64,000 bases of DNA from positions 73,148-137,147 of the forward strand of contig FMEL01000011.1 in assembly GCA_900066355.1 (NCBI GenBank), written 5' to 3'. Numbering within the stretch: position 1 is the first letter of the stretch; the number at the start of each line of letters is the position of its first letter. Below, one piece after another: positions 36,769 to 43,910 of the stretch. Both the position numbers and the translations under genes were made by a program. The notes under the pieces were generated by a model. It made no database searches, was not told the origin of the DNA, and saw only the letters and a list, made by a program, of their open reading frames with translations. Origin of the DNA: an uncultured Ruminococcus sp. (lineage in GTDB: Bacteria; Bacillota; Clostridia; Lachnospirales; Lachnospiraceae).

Positions 36769-37369
36769 GATTTTTACCTCTCTTTCTTGCCAGGCACTGC
36801 GCCAGTTTGATCAGAAGCATACCCATCCATTTGCAGAGACAGATGCCGAGAATATACAGAAGGAGTGCACAGCCGATTCCAAGTAAGCCGCATCCTGTTA
36901 TCATTAAAGCTCCTGAGAGGGAATATGGGAAAGAAACTAATCCACGCAGTAATAATTTTCCGCCAATCAGTAACACACTGAGGGCAGCGATGAAATCAGA
37001 GATGATCACGCAGACTACGCAGATTGCAACAGCCAGCAGGACTGCAAGCATTGCAATAAAAAGTGGGACAGTCACAGGTGTGGACAGGATCGCAAGTACA
37101 GCGAGTAAAGTGATTCCTTTTTTATCCTGCTTTTTCTCGCTGTCTTCATCGGCAGCATCCTGTTCCTGAATTTTCCGGTCAAGCAGATTGTACATAAGAT
37201 CCGCGGCCGCCTGTTTCGGAGTGCCGAGTTCTTCCATCAGTTTTTGCTGGCCGGCTTTATCTGTATCACTGAAATATTCATTAAAATATTCAATTGCATC
37301 TTCGTAATCCTGTTTGGGAAGTTTGCGAAGATATTTTTTTAACTTGATCATATATTCTTCTCTGGTCAA
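36752..37369 (-). CDS. DUF1700 family membrane protein
   Basis: A 205-aa protein. The soluble N-terminus matches DUF1700 (MTREEYMIKLKKYLRKLPKQDYEDAIEYFNEYF, LGTPKQAAADLM). Three to four membrane helices follow (about 85-190). It overlaps padR by ATGA and the DUF4097 gene by 17 bp, so translation is coupled. The function is unknown; the gene trio is common in Bacillota. Confidence 0.88.
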   Translation of the reverse strand: MTREEYMIKLKKYLRKLPKQDYEDAIEYFNEYFSDTDKAGQQKLMEELGTPKQAAADLMYNLLDRKIQEQDAADEDSEKKQDKKGITLLAVLAILSTPVTVPLFIAMLAVLLAVAICVVCVIISDFIAALSVLLIGGKLLLRGLVSFPYSLSGALMITGCGLLGIGCALLLYILGICLCKWMGMLLIKLAQCLARKRGKNHETNK

Positions 37370-37683
37370 TTTCGAATCCTCCCTTCAATAATTCCGTCAA
37401 TGGTATCTCTGTAAGAAATCCATTCTTCGTGCAGATACAACAGTTGTTGTCTGCCGGAATCGGTGATAGAATAATACTTGCGTTTACGTCCCTGAAATTC
37501 CTGAGAGTAGGTTGTCAGATAAGCGTTCTTCTCAAGCTTTTTCAAAATGGGATAGAGTGTTGATTCTTTGATGTCGGCGACGATTTTGACGGTCTGGCTG
37601 ATTTCGTATCCGTAGGAGTCCTGCGTGTCGACCACAGACAGAATCAAAAACTCGATAAGTAATGCTGAGACGGGATAATACAT
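37366..37683 (-). CDS. PadR-family transcriptional regulator
   Basis: A 105-aa winged-helix repressor: SALLIEFLILSVVDTQDSYGYEISQTVKI, then the recognition and wing region STLYPILKKLEKNAYLTTYSQEFQGRKRKYYSITDSGRQQL. The ATG at 37683 has GGAGGTGA just upstream. A longer ORF start at 37800 would add a hydrophobic non-family stretch and was rejected. It heads the DUF1700/DUF4097 operon and is divergent from azlC. A 25-bp palindrome lies in its promoter region and could be its operator. Confidence 0.92.
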   Translation of the reverse strand: MYYPVSALLIEFLILSVVDTQDSYGYEISQTVKIVADIKESTLYPILKKLEKNAYLTTYSQEFQGRKRKYYSITDSGRQQLLYLHEEWISYRDTIDGIIEGRIRN

Positions 37684-37715
37684 CCGATCACCTCCATAAA
37701 TAATATATAAAATAA

Positions 37716-37740
37716 TTATATATAAAAATTTTATATATAA
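37716..37740. promoter_or_regulatory. Perfect 12-bp inverted repeat in the padR/azlC intergenic region, candidate PadR operator
   Basis: TTATATATAAAA, one central base, TTTTATATATAA. It lies 33 nt upstream of the padR start codon, where the padR promoter should be, and upstream of azlC on the other strand. Confidence 0.5.
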
Positions 37741-37784
37741 AATATATACATATACATATGAAATGTCAAGGAGTAATTTTGCAA

Positions 37785-38486
37785 ATGAAGAAAAAAGCAT
37801 TCAAAGCCGCATTTCCATATACGATTCCTATAGGTATAGGATTTCTTTTTCTGGGTATGTCCTATGGGTTTATGATGCAAAGTAAGGGTTTCTCCGTATG
37901 GTATCCGTTTTTTATGAGTATGTTTATCTTTGCGGGTTCTATGGAATTTGTAACATCGAATCTGTTGCTGTCGGCCTTCAGTCCGGTCGCAGCATTCTTT
38001 CTGGCACTGATGGTTAATGCCAGACATTTATTTTATGGTCTTTCCATGCTGGACAAATATAAGAACACTGGCTGGAAGAAATTCTATCTGATCTTCGGTA
38101 TGTGCGATGAATCTTTTACTGTTAACTGCACGGTGACGCCGCCGGATGATGTGGATCGTGGCTGGTTTATGTTTTTCGTCAATCTGTTAAACCAGATCTA
38201 TTGGGTAGCTGCGGCTACTGCAGGCGCACTACTTGGATATGTGATCCATTTTGATACGACCGGAATTGAATTTGTCATGACTGCACTGTTTGTCGTCATG
38301 TTTCTGAATCAGTGGGAAGAGACGAAGGATCACCGCCCGGCGCTGGTGGGGCTGATCTGTTCGGTAATCTGTCTTCTAGTTTTCGGAAGCAGTAACTTCA
38401 TTGTTCCGGCGATGGCATTTATCATCATCTGTTTTATCGCGGAACGCAAAAACAGCAAGAAAACGATGGAGGCAGAGGCGAAATGA
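37785..38486 (+). CDS. azlC: AzlC-family branched-chain amino acid exporter subunit
   Basis: Large subunit of the AzlCD-type exporter. The family stretch AFPYTIPIGIGFLFLGMSYGFMM and FAGSMEFV are present, with about six to eight membrane helices. The NARHLFYGLSM motif is conserved. The chosen ATG 37785 is 11 nt from AAGGAG; a TTG at 37779 is closer to the site and possible. The ORF-track start at 37758 lies before the site. It overlaps azlD by ATGA. Leucine-type export is the family function; the actual substrate is unproven. Confidence 0.9.
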   Translation: MKKKAFKAAFPYTIPIGIGFLFLGMSYGFMMQSKGFSVWYPFFMSMFIFAGSMEFVTSNLLLSAFSPVAAFFLALMVNARHLFYGLSMLDKYKNTGWKKFYLIFGMCDESFTVNCTVTPPDDVDRGWFMFFVNLLNQIYWVAAATAGALLGYVIHFDTTGIEFVMTALFVVMFLNQWEETKDHRPALVGLICSVICLLVFGSSNFIVPAMAFIIICFIAERKNSKKTMEAEAK

Positions 38487-38815
38487 CGATGACAACGACA
38501 CAGGCAATTATTACAATCGCAGCAGTTGTTCTTGGAACAATGGCGACACGTTTTATACCGTTTATTATCTTTCCGGAAGGAAAAAATCCACCGGAGTTTG
38601 TCAAATATCTGGGGACGGTTCTTCCTTATGCGGCAATCGGTCTTCTTGTGATCTATTGCCTCAAGGATGTGCCGGCGAGCAGTACTCATGGGCTGCCGGA
38701 GGCAATCGCGATTTTGTTTATCGTATGGATCCATAAATGGAAAAAGAACACACTTCTCAGTATCGGTGGGGGAACGGTGCTGTACATGATACTTGTACAA
38801 ACTGTTTTTCATTAA
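38483..38815 (+). CDS. azlD: AzlD-family small exporter subunit
   Basis: A 110-aa partner of AzlC with three to four helices. The family pattern TRFIPFIIFPEGKNPPEFVKYLGTVLPYAAIGLLVIYCLKD is clear. The start overlaps the azlC stop (ATGA). Confidence 0.9.
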   Translation: MTMTTTQAIITIAAVVLGTMATRFIPFIIFPEGKNPPEFVKYLGTVLPYAAIGLLVIYCLKDVPASSTHGLPEAIAILFIVWIHKWKKNTLLSIGGGTVLYMILVQTVFH

Positions 38816-38857
38816 TGGTGTGAAATCTGCTATAATATAATGAAGAAGGAGAATATT

Positions 38858-39145
38858 ATGCGAGTTGAGGATGTTATAGAGGAAATTACACAACGATGCA
38901 GAAAGTACGGTGCGCAGGAAATAATTTTGTTTGGCTCCAGAGCAAAGGGAACGGCAACGGAACGCAGTGATATTGATATTGCGGTGTCCGGAGTGGTTTC
39001 ACACGATATCTATGAATTACAGGAAGAACTGGAAAATATTCCAACATTGTATAAAATAGATCTTGTTGATCTCGATACCTGTAAGAATCAGTTATTATTG
39101 GAGGATATTAAAGAGTATGGACGAGAAATTTATAAGAAGGTTTGA
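38858..39145 (+). CDS. MNT-type minimal nucleotidyltransferase
   Basis: A 95-aa protein with the nucleotidyltransferase motif LFGSRAKGTATERSDIDIAV (GS-x-AKG plus DxD). Such proteins pair with HEPN-like proteins, either as antitoxins that AMPylate the HEPN toxin or as uncharacterised NTase modules. ATG 38858 has AGAAGGAGA 6 nt upstream, and an extended -10 (TGCTATAAT, 38827-38835) marks its own promoter. The next gene overlaps it by 29 bp. Confidence 0.88.
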   Translation: MRVEDVIEEITQRCRKYGAQEIILFGSRAKGTATERSDIDIAVSGVVSHDIYELQEELENIPTLYKIDLVDLDTCKNQLLLEDIKEYGREIYKKV

Positions 39146-39527
39146 GTCATTTAAAAATTCACTGGATTCTCTGGCAGAAGCCAGACAACGTGATTTGTCA
39201 GATTCATTCGTAATCAGTGGAACCAGTGCAAAATTCAGTATCACATTCGATCTGACATGGAAAGTCATGAAAGATATTTTGGTGCAGTATTATGCGATAA
39301 CCGGATTTGTCACCGGATCACCCAGAGAAGTACTCAGGCAGTCATTTCAGGCAAACCTGATTACTGGCGATGAATGGATGGACATGCTCAAAATAAGAAA
39401 TCAACTGCCACATGATTATGATGGGTTGATCGTGAAAGAACATTGTCAGACTATTGTTAATGAGTATATTGATAAAATGTATGAGTTTAAAATAGCCGTT
39501 GAAACATTATTAAAAGAAGACAAATAA
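39117..39527 (+). CDS. HI0074-type nucleotidyltransferase substrate-binding / HEPN-like protein
   Basis: A 136-aa helical protein of the HI0074/NTase_sub_bind type: MDEKFIRRFESFKNSLDSLAEA, FDLTWKVMKDIL, SPREVLRQSF and RNQLPHDYDG. The R-N-x3-H part is like the HEPN RNase motif. It starts inside the MNT gene (29-bp overlap), with GGAGG at 39100-39104. The pair is a probable two-gene module; toxin activity is inferred from family knowledge only. Confidence 0.85.
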   Translation: MDEKFIRRFESFKNSLDSLAEARQRDLSDSFVISGTSAKFSITFDLTWKVMKDILVQYYAITGFVTGSPREVLRQSFQANLITGDEWMDMLKIRNQLPHDYDGLIVKEHCQTIVNEYIDKMYEFKIAVETLLKEDK

Positions 39528-39553
39528 AAAGTATTATACAGGAGAATTATGAT

Positions 39554-39924
39554 ATGAGTTTTCAGTTTGCACATTATAACTACAATGTTATGGATTTGGA
39601 TAAATCAATCAGATTTTATGAAGAAGCACTTGGACTTAAAGAAGTGCGCCGCAAAGAAGCCGAAGACGGAAGCTTCCTTCTTGCATATCTTGGAGATGGC
39701 AAGACCGGATTTGAACTTGAACTGACCTGGCTGAGAGACTGGGAAAAGGATCATTATGATCTCGGTGATAACGAGATCCATCTTGCATTTACGACAGATG
39801 ACATGGAAGCAGCTCATAAGAAACATGAAGAAATGGGATGCATCTGCTTCGAAAATCCGGCAATGGCATTTACTTTATCACAGATCCGGACGGATACTGG
39901 CTGGAAATCGTGCCGGAAAAATAA
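39554..39924 (+). pseudogene. VOC/glyoxalase-family gene with a frameshift near the 3' end
   Basis: The N-terminal ~100 residues are a lactoylglutathione-lyase-like VOC protein (FAHYNYNVMDLDKSIRFYEEALG, GFELELTW, EIHLAFTTDDMEAAHKKHEEMGCICFENPAM). After PAM (nt 39855-39863) the reading frame changes. The normal C-terminus IYFITDPDGYWLEIVPEK is encoded in the other frame from 39866, ending at TAA 39922-39924. One G appears missing in ATGGCATT. As read, the protein continues as unrelated residues to 39937 and lacks the last metal-ligand Glu. It could be a real inactivation or a sequence error. Confidence 0.8.
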
Positions 39925-39964
39925 TACTGTTGGTTAAAATATGACAAATGATGGAGGTTCAGGT

Positions 39965-40963
39965 ATGCCAAAGAGAATCCTGATCATAAATACAGGAGGG
40001 ACGCTTTCTTCTGTCAAGAGCTCCAATGGGCTTGTGCCGGGAATGAGCAGTGGCGATATGCTGGAGGAACTGCGTATGGTTTCCAAAAATCTGGAGCTGG
40101 AAACAGAGGATTTCTGCTCACTTGACAGTTCCAATATCGGACCAGAAGACTGGACCGGACTTGCAACACTCATCGCAAGAAGAAGTTATGATTATCAGGG
40201 GATTGTGGTGATTCATGGTACCGATACGCTGGCCTATACGTCTGCGATGCTGTCTTTTATGCTGCAGAATATTTCGATTCCGGTAGTTGTGACAGGAAGC
40301 CAGCTTTCTATTGCCAATCCGGTTGCAGATGCGCTGGAAAACTGTCGGTGTGGAATCCATATGGCAGCCAGCGGATATCCGGGAGTTTTTGTTGCATTCA
40401 ACCGTAAGGTGATGCTCGGATGCCGTGCGTCCAAAGTCCGTACAATGAGCTTTGATGCGTTTGAAAGCATTAATTATCCATATGTCGGAGAAATCAGTTC
40501 ACTGGGACTGCGCGTTTTTGAGAAAAATCTTGTAGAGAAAAAAGGAATCTTTAAACCACAGACAGCGTATTCAGACAAGGTTGCACTGCTGAAGCTTTAT
40601 CCGGGAATCAGTCCGGAGATACTGGATATGTACTATGAAAAAGGTTATAAAGCTGTCTATATTGAGGGATTCGGACTGGGAGGAATGCCTTTCCTGAAAA
40701 ATGATTTCACAGGAAAGGTCGGCGAAGTTATCGCGAAAGGAATGCTCGTCCTTGCAGGAAGCCAGTGTCGTTATGAAGGAAGCAATCTGTCCGTATATGA
40801 AACAGGACGGGTTGCGCTGGAAAAGGGCGTGATTCAGGCATATGATATGACTACGGAGGCCGCCATGACGAAGCTTATGTGGGTACTTGGGCAGACCGAC
40901 GATCTTCGTGAGATGAAAGAATATTTTTCCATGGACATTGTCGGAGAGGTATGTATTGGATAG
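39965..40963 (+). CDS. ansA: Type I L-asparaginase
   Basis: Hydrolyses asparagine to aspartate and ammonia in the cytoplasm. The N-terminus ILIINTGGTLSS has the nucleophile Thr, IVVIHGTDTLAYTS is the second catalytic motif, and VVVTGSQLS follows. It is 332 aa, normal for the class, with no signal peptide. ATG 39965 is 7 nt from GGAGG; ATG 39941 precedes that site. A nitrilase-family gene follows, which fits amide nitrogen use. Confidence 0.92.
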   Translation: MPKRILIINTGGTLSSVKSSNGLVPGMSSGDMLEELRMVSKNLELETEDFCSLDSSNIGPEDWTGLATLIARRSYDYQGIVVIHGTDTLAYTSAMLSFMLQNISIPVVVTGSQLSIANPVADALENCRCGIHMAASGYPGVFVAFNRKVMLGCRASKVRTMSFDAFESINYPYVGEISSLGLRVFEKNLVEKKGIFKPQTAYSDKVALLKLYPGISPEILDMYYEKGYKAVYIEGFGLGGMPFLKNDFTGKVGEVIAKGMLVLAGSQCRYEGSNLSVYETGRVALEKGVIQAYDMTTEAAMTKLMWVLGQTDDLREMKEYFSMDIVGEVCIG

Positions 40964-40995
40964 CGTGTGTAAAGTATTGAAAGTGGATATGTAGG

Positions 40996-41820
40996 ATGAA
41001 TAAATTTTGTGCAGCGGCGATTCAGATGCCGACAGTAGAAGATAAGATGAAAAATATAAAGGCAGTCAGACATTATCTGGAACAGATTAAAGCACAGAAC
41101 GTTGACTTTGTCGTGTTACCCGAAATGTTCTGCTGTCCTTACCAGACGGAAAAATTCCCGGAATACGCAGAAGAAGAGGGCGGTTCTGTGTGGAAAGCTC
41201 TTTCTGCATATGCGAAAGAATACAACATTTATCTGGTGGCAGGCTCCGTTCCGGAAAAAGACGACGAAGGCCACGTGTACAATACCTGTTACATTTTTGA
41301 CCGGAATGGAATGCAGATTGGAAAACACAGAAAGACACATCTGTTTGATATTGATGTAAAAGGTGGTCAGAGCTTTAAAGAATCCGATACGCTTACTGCG
41401 GGAAACAGTGGGACGGTATTTGATACGGAATTTGGCAGGATGGGTGTGATGATCTGTTTTGACATCCGTTTTCCGGAGTTTGCACGCATGATGGTAAATG
41501 ACGGAGCAAAGATGATTTTTGTACCGGCAGCATTCAATATGACGACCGGACCGGCACACTGGGAGCTTTCTTTCCGCGCCCGTGCACTGGACAACCAGAT
41601 TTATATGCTGGGATGTGCACCGGCACGTAACCCGGCGGCTTCCTACATCTCATGGGGACATTCCATATTTACAGATCCATGGGGAAGAGTCGTGGACATG
41701 CTCGATGAAAAAGAAGGGATTTTGATCGGTGAAATCGATCTTGATTACGAGAATGAAATCCGCGAACAGCTTCCACTTCTGAAAGCACGGAGAAATGATG
41801 TGTATAGGATAGAAAGGTGA
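40996..41820 (+). CDS. Carbon-nitrogen hydrolase (nitrilase superfamily, omega-amidase/NIT2-like)
   Basis: A 274-aa amidase with the Glu-Lys-Cys triad in VLPEMFCCPY, KHRKTHLFD and MICFDIRFPE. The family helps remove amides such as alpha-ketoglutaramate or related compounds; the substrate is inferred. It follows the asparaginase gene by 32 nt and is probably co-transcribed. The next 1 kb has no ordinary gene. Confidence 0.88.
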   Translation: MNKFCAAAIQMPTVEDKMKNIKAVRHYLEQIKAQNVDFVVLPEMFCCPYQTEKFPEYAEEEGGSVWKALSAYAKEYNIYLVAGSVPEKDDEGHVYNTCYIFDRNGMQIGKHRKTHLFDIDVKGGQSFKESDTLTAGNSGTVFDTEFGRMGVMICFDIRFPEFARMMVNDGAKMIFVPAAFNMTTGPAHWELSFRARALDNQIYMLGCAPARNPAASYISWGHSIFTDPWGRVVDMLDEKEGILIGEIDLDYENEIREQLPLLKARRNDVYRIER

Positions 41821-41902
41821 GTGTATGTTTAAAGATTGTTACTGTTCATTCCGTTCACAGCAATTAAAGATTCTCCCTGTATAAATTCAATTAAAGAATT
41901 GA

Positions 41903-41931
41903 TTGAAAAAAATAAAGCAGTAGCATATAAT
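41903..41931 (+). promoter_or_regulatory. Promoter of the putative antitoxin RNA
   Basis: TTGAAA (41903-41908), 17-nt spacer, TATAAT (41926-41931). No start codon with a good ribosome site follows; a terminator lies about 65 nt after the -10. Confidence 0.6.
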
Positions 41932-41937
41932 ATGTTT

Positions 41938-42040
41938 AACAAGGGAGCTGGAAGGTGAGTGCTGGTCACCCAATCCGGCGAAATAAGATTAGTAAAAAAT
42001 AGCTGTCAATTCTCGCCAAAGATTAGGACGGCTATTTTTT
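41938..42040 (+). ncRNA. Putative antisense RNA antitoxin of a type I toxin-antitoxin locus
   Basis: The predicted start is about 7 nt after the -10 at 41926-41931; the end is at the bidirectional terminator, giving about 103 nt. It contains a hairpin GGTGA-N7-TCACC (about 41953-41969). It runs convergently into the toxin gene and overlaps its 3' end, as in Fst/TxpA-like systems. Boundaries are inferred. Confidence 0.45.
41994..42040. terminator. Bidirectional terminator shared by the toxin mRNA and antisense RNA
   Basis: AAAAAATAGCTGTC (41994-42007) pairs with GACGGCTATTTTTT (42027-42040) with one wobble pair. The toxin stop codon (minus strand, 42032-42034) lies in the stem. Confidence 0.8.
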
Positions 42041-42115
42041 ATGGGCATATGTAAGTATAGCTACAATTAGATTAGAAATAGTTAAAATAATCATAAATGT
42101 CTCGTAATCGCTCAT
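42032..42115 (-). CDS. Small hydrophobic toxin peptide, holin-like/type I toxin family
   Basis: A 27-aa peptide beginning MSDYETFMIILTISN with a central hydrophobic helix and ending TYAHKK. This matches the pattern of putative holin-like toxins (Hol_Tox) and type I toxins: a short polar start M-x-x-Y-E-x-F/L, about 15 hydrophobic residues and a basic tail. The ribosome site is very strong (GGAGGAGGTG, reading from 42130 to 42121). The 5' leader, up to a TGC-TATACT extended -10 (42200-42205 on the minus strand), contains two hairpins, GTGCTC/GAGCAC and CCCAG/CTGGG. It was found by reading the minus strand; it is too short for usual gene callers. Toxicity is untested. Confidence 0.7.
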   Translation of the reverse strand: MSDYETFMIILTISNLIVAILTYAHKK

Positions 42116-42693
42116 AAACTTCACCTCCTCCGTAAGGTGCTCGGATTAAGAGAAGAGCACGTCCCCCAGCTACCTGGGTAAATATATTAAATTATGGAAA
42201 GTATAGCACATACAGTTCCATATAATTGTCGAAAAAGGTCGAGTGATATTATTTAGGGAAGATTTCAGATACAGTGCGGTACGGACAGGTTGGATGAATC
42301 GGGACATGGCAATTTTCAGGGATCCGATGCCAATTATTGTTGAAATCCAGTCAAGAAGCATCGGGTTTCTTAATGTCGATTATGAATCGATGCAAGTTAG
42401 TGTGCAAATTATTACAAAATGGCATCGGAAACAGCAAGAGCACAGCTGAACCGATGCTTTTTTTGTAAGTAGTTTATTAAAAAGTCAGGAATGTTCTGAT
42501 CACAAAACAAACTGCAAAGATGAAATTATATACATGAGAAATATATCCGTCGAGGTGGGATGTGTCTGACATAGAGAGAGTAACAAGTCTCTTAAAAATT
42601 AAGAGATCATGATTTGGAAAAAAAAATATAGCAGAAATTTTATTCTCCAAATTATATATAATGCACAAACATTAAAAACAAAAAAAAAATCCA
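42116..42693. other. Gene-poor region with repeated GCATCGG/CCGATGC blocks and a terminator
   Basis: After the toxin leader and its promoter (to about 42230) no supported CDS is seen; a 68-codon ORF at 42243-42449 has no ribosome site. The stretch 42324-42457 carries five related blocks: CCGATGCC (42324), GCATCGGG (42358), TCGATGCA (42387), GGCATCGG (42421) and CCGATGC (42451). These can pair in alternative ways and end in a terminator. The rest to 42693 is A/T-rich and shows nothing further. Confidence 0.45.
42422..42464 (+). terminator. Rho-independent terminator in the gene-poor region
   Basis: GCATCGG-AAA-CAGC, loop, GCTG-AA-CCGATGC followed by seven T. The transcript it ends is not known. 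Confidence 0.8.
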
Positions 42694-42722
42694 TTGACAA
42701 ATTTAGACAAAAAATATATGAT
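42694..42722 (+). promoter_or_regulatory. Promoter of the LacI/AnmK-like sugar operon
   Basis: TTGACA (42694-42699), 17-nt spacer, TATGAT (42717-42722). The first operator palindrome begins about 12 nt downstream of the -10. Confidence 0.8.
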
Positions 42723-42733
42723 AAAGCCATCAG

Positions 42734-42808
42734 TTGAGAACGTTCTCAATTATCAGACAAGAACGCAATCAACTATTATTTTTAAAGATATTTGAGAACG
42801 TTCTCAAA
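42734..42808. promoter_or_regulatory. Two perfect LacI-type operators
   Basis: TTGAGAACGTTCTCAA (42734-42749) and TTTGAGAACGTTCTCAAA (42791-42808) share the core TGAGAACGTTCTCA, with centres 58 bp apart. They have the central CG of LacI-family operators. Their place right after the promoter and before the lacI-type gene indicates autoregulation of the whole operon. Confidence 0.85.
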
Positions 42809-42826
42809 TTATCCAAGGTGATAAAT

Positions 42827-43855
42827 ATGAGTGAAGAACGAACAATTACAATTGATGATGTTGCCAGATTAGCAGGTGTTTCCAGAGCAACTGCAGGTCG
42901 AGTTGTCGGGAATTACGGAAGTGTATCGGATAAAGCAAAAGAGAGAGTACTGGAAGCTGTCAGACAGCTGGATTACCAGCCGAATCTTATCGCAAGAGGA
43001 TTAAGATCACAGTCTACAAAGACGATAGCGGTTGTCATTGGCAGTATTCGAAATACTTATTCGACAGCACTTGTATATGCGGTAGAAAAAGAAGCGCAAA
43101 AAAAAGGATACAATGTTTTGATCTGTACGACACACGAAGATATCGAAAAAGAAATAAAGCATTTGAAAGATTTAAGTAGCAAAAAAGTAGATGGAGTAAT
43201 TCTGATGTCGGCTTACAGAGCAGACGGCAGCATGGATGAGAAATACAGGGAATTCTATATTGGAAAATTGCCAATTGTGTTTGTCGACAGAAATATTCCG
43301 GATATTAATCGCGATGTAATACAAAGTGAAAACTTTGAAGCATCATATGATGCAACGCAATATCTTTTAAAGATGGGACATAGAAGAATCGGAATTATTG
43401 CGACATCAAATTTTTCAACAGTGCAGGAACGTATCGAAGGATACAGGGCGGCGCTTTCAGATGCAAAAGTAGAATTTGATGATTCGCTTATTGCAAGCGT
43501 AGATGAGCTGTCAGATAAAATGAGTAGAAAAGTATGTCACAACTTTTTAGAAGAACATCTGGATGTTACAGCATTATATGTTCTGAATAATAGTCTCTGT
43601 AGTGGTGTACTGCTTGATCTGAAAGAGCGAAAAATGCAGATTACAAAGGATATCTCGCTTCTGGTATGGGATGACGAAGAGTATAACGAACTTCTTGATA
43701 TCACAACAATTGAGCAGCCGATTACCGAAATCGGCAAACAGGCAACCCGACGATTATTTGATCTTATCGGTGAACCTGAGGAGACGACAGATTATGAATG
43801 TAAGAAACTGAAACCGGAACTTATTATTCGTAAATCCTGTACAGCACCAAAATAA
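42827..43855 (+). CDS. LacI-family transcriptional regulator
   Basis: A 342-aa repressor: helix-turn-helix TIDDVARLAGVSRATAGRVVGNYGSVSDKAKERVLEAVRQLDYQPNLIARGL, then a periplasmic-binding-protein-like sugar-sensing domain (IAVVIGSIRNTYST ... IGIIATSNFSTVQERIEGYRAAL ... SLLVWDDEEYNELLDITTIEQP). ATG 42827 follows AAGGTGAT; the longer ORF from 42734 begins within the first operator. It heads the sugar operon and probably binds the two palindromes just upstream. Confidence 0.94.
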   Translation: MSEERTITIDDVARLAGVSRATAGRVVGNYGSVSDKAKERVLEAVRQLDYQPNLIARGLRSQSTKTIAVVIGSIRNTYSTALVYAVEKEAQKKGYNVLICTTHEDIEKEIKHLKDLSSKKVDGVILMSAYRADGSMDEKYREFYIGKLPIVFVDRNIPDINRDVIQSENFEASYDATQYLLKMGHRRIGIIATSNFSTVQERIEGYRAALSDAKVEFDDSLIASVDELSDKMSRKVCHNFLEEHLDVTALYVLNNSLCSGVLLDLKERKMQITKDISLLVWDDEEYNELLDITTIEQPITEIGKQATRRLFDLIGEPEETTDYECKKLKPELIIRKSCTAPK

Positions 43856-43910
43856 TGTACGTAATTCCGTGAGGATTACAAATAGAAATCACAAAAAAGG
43901 AGGAAGAAAA

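Noticed and set aside
42243..42449. 68-aa plus-strand ORF in the gene-poor region
   Set aside because: No ribosome site and no recognisable family; the region is better explained by structured repeats and a terminator.
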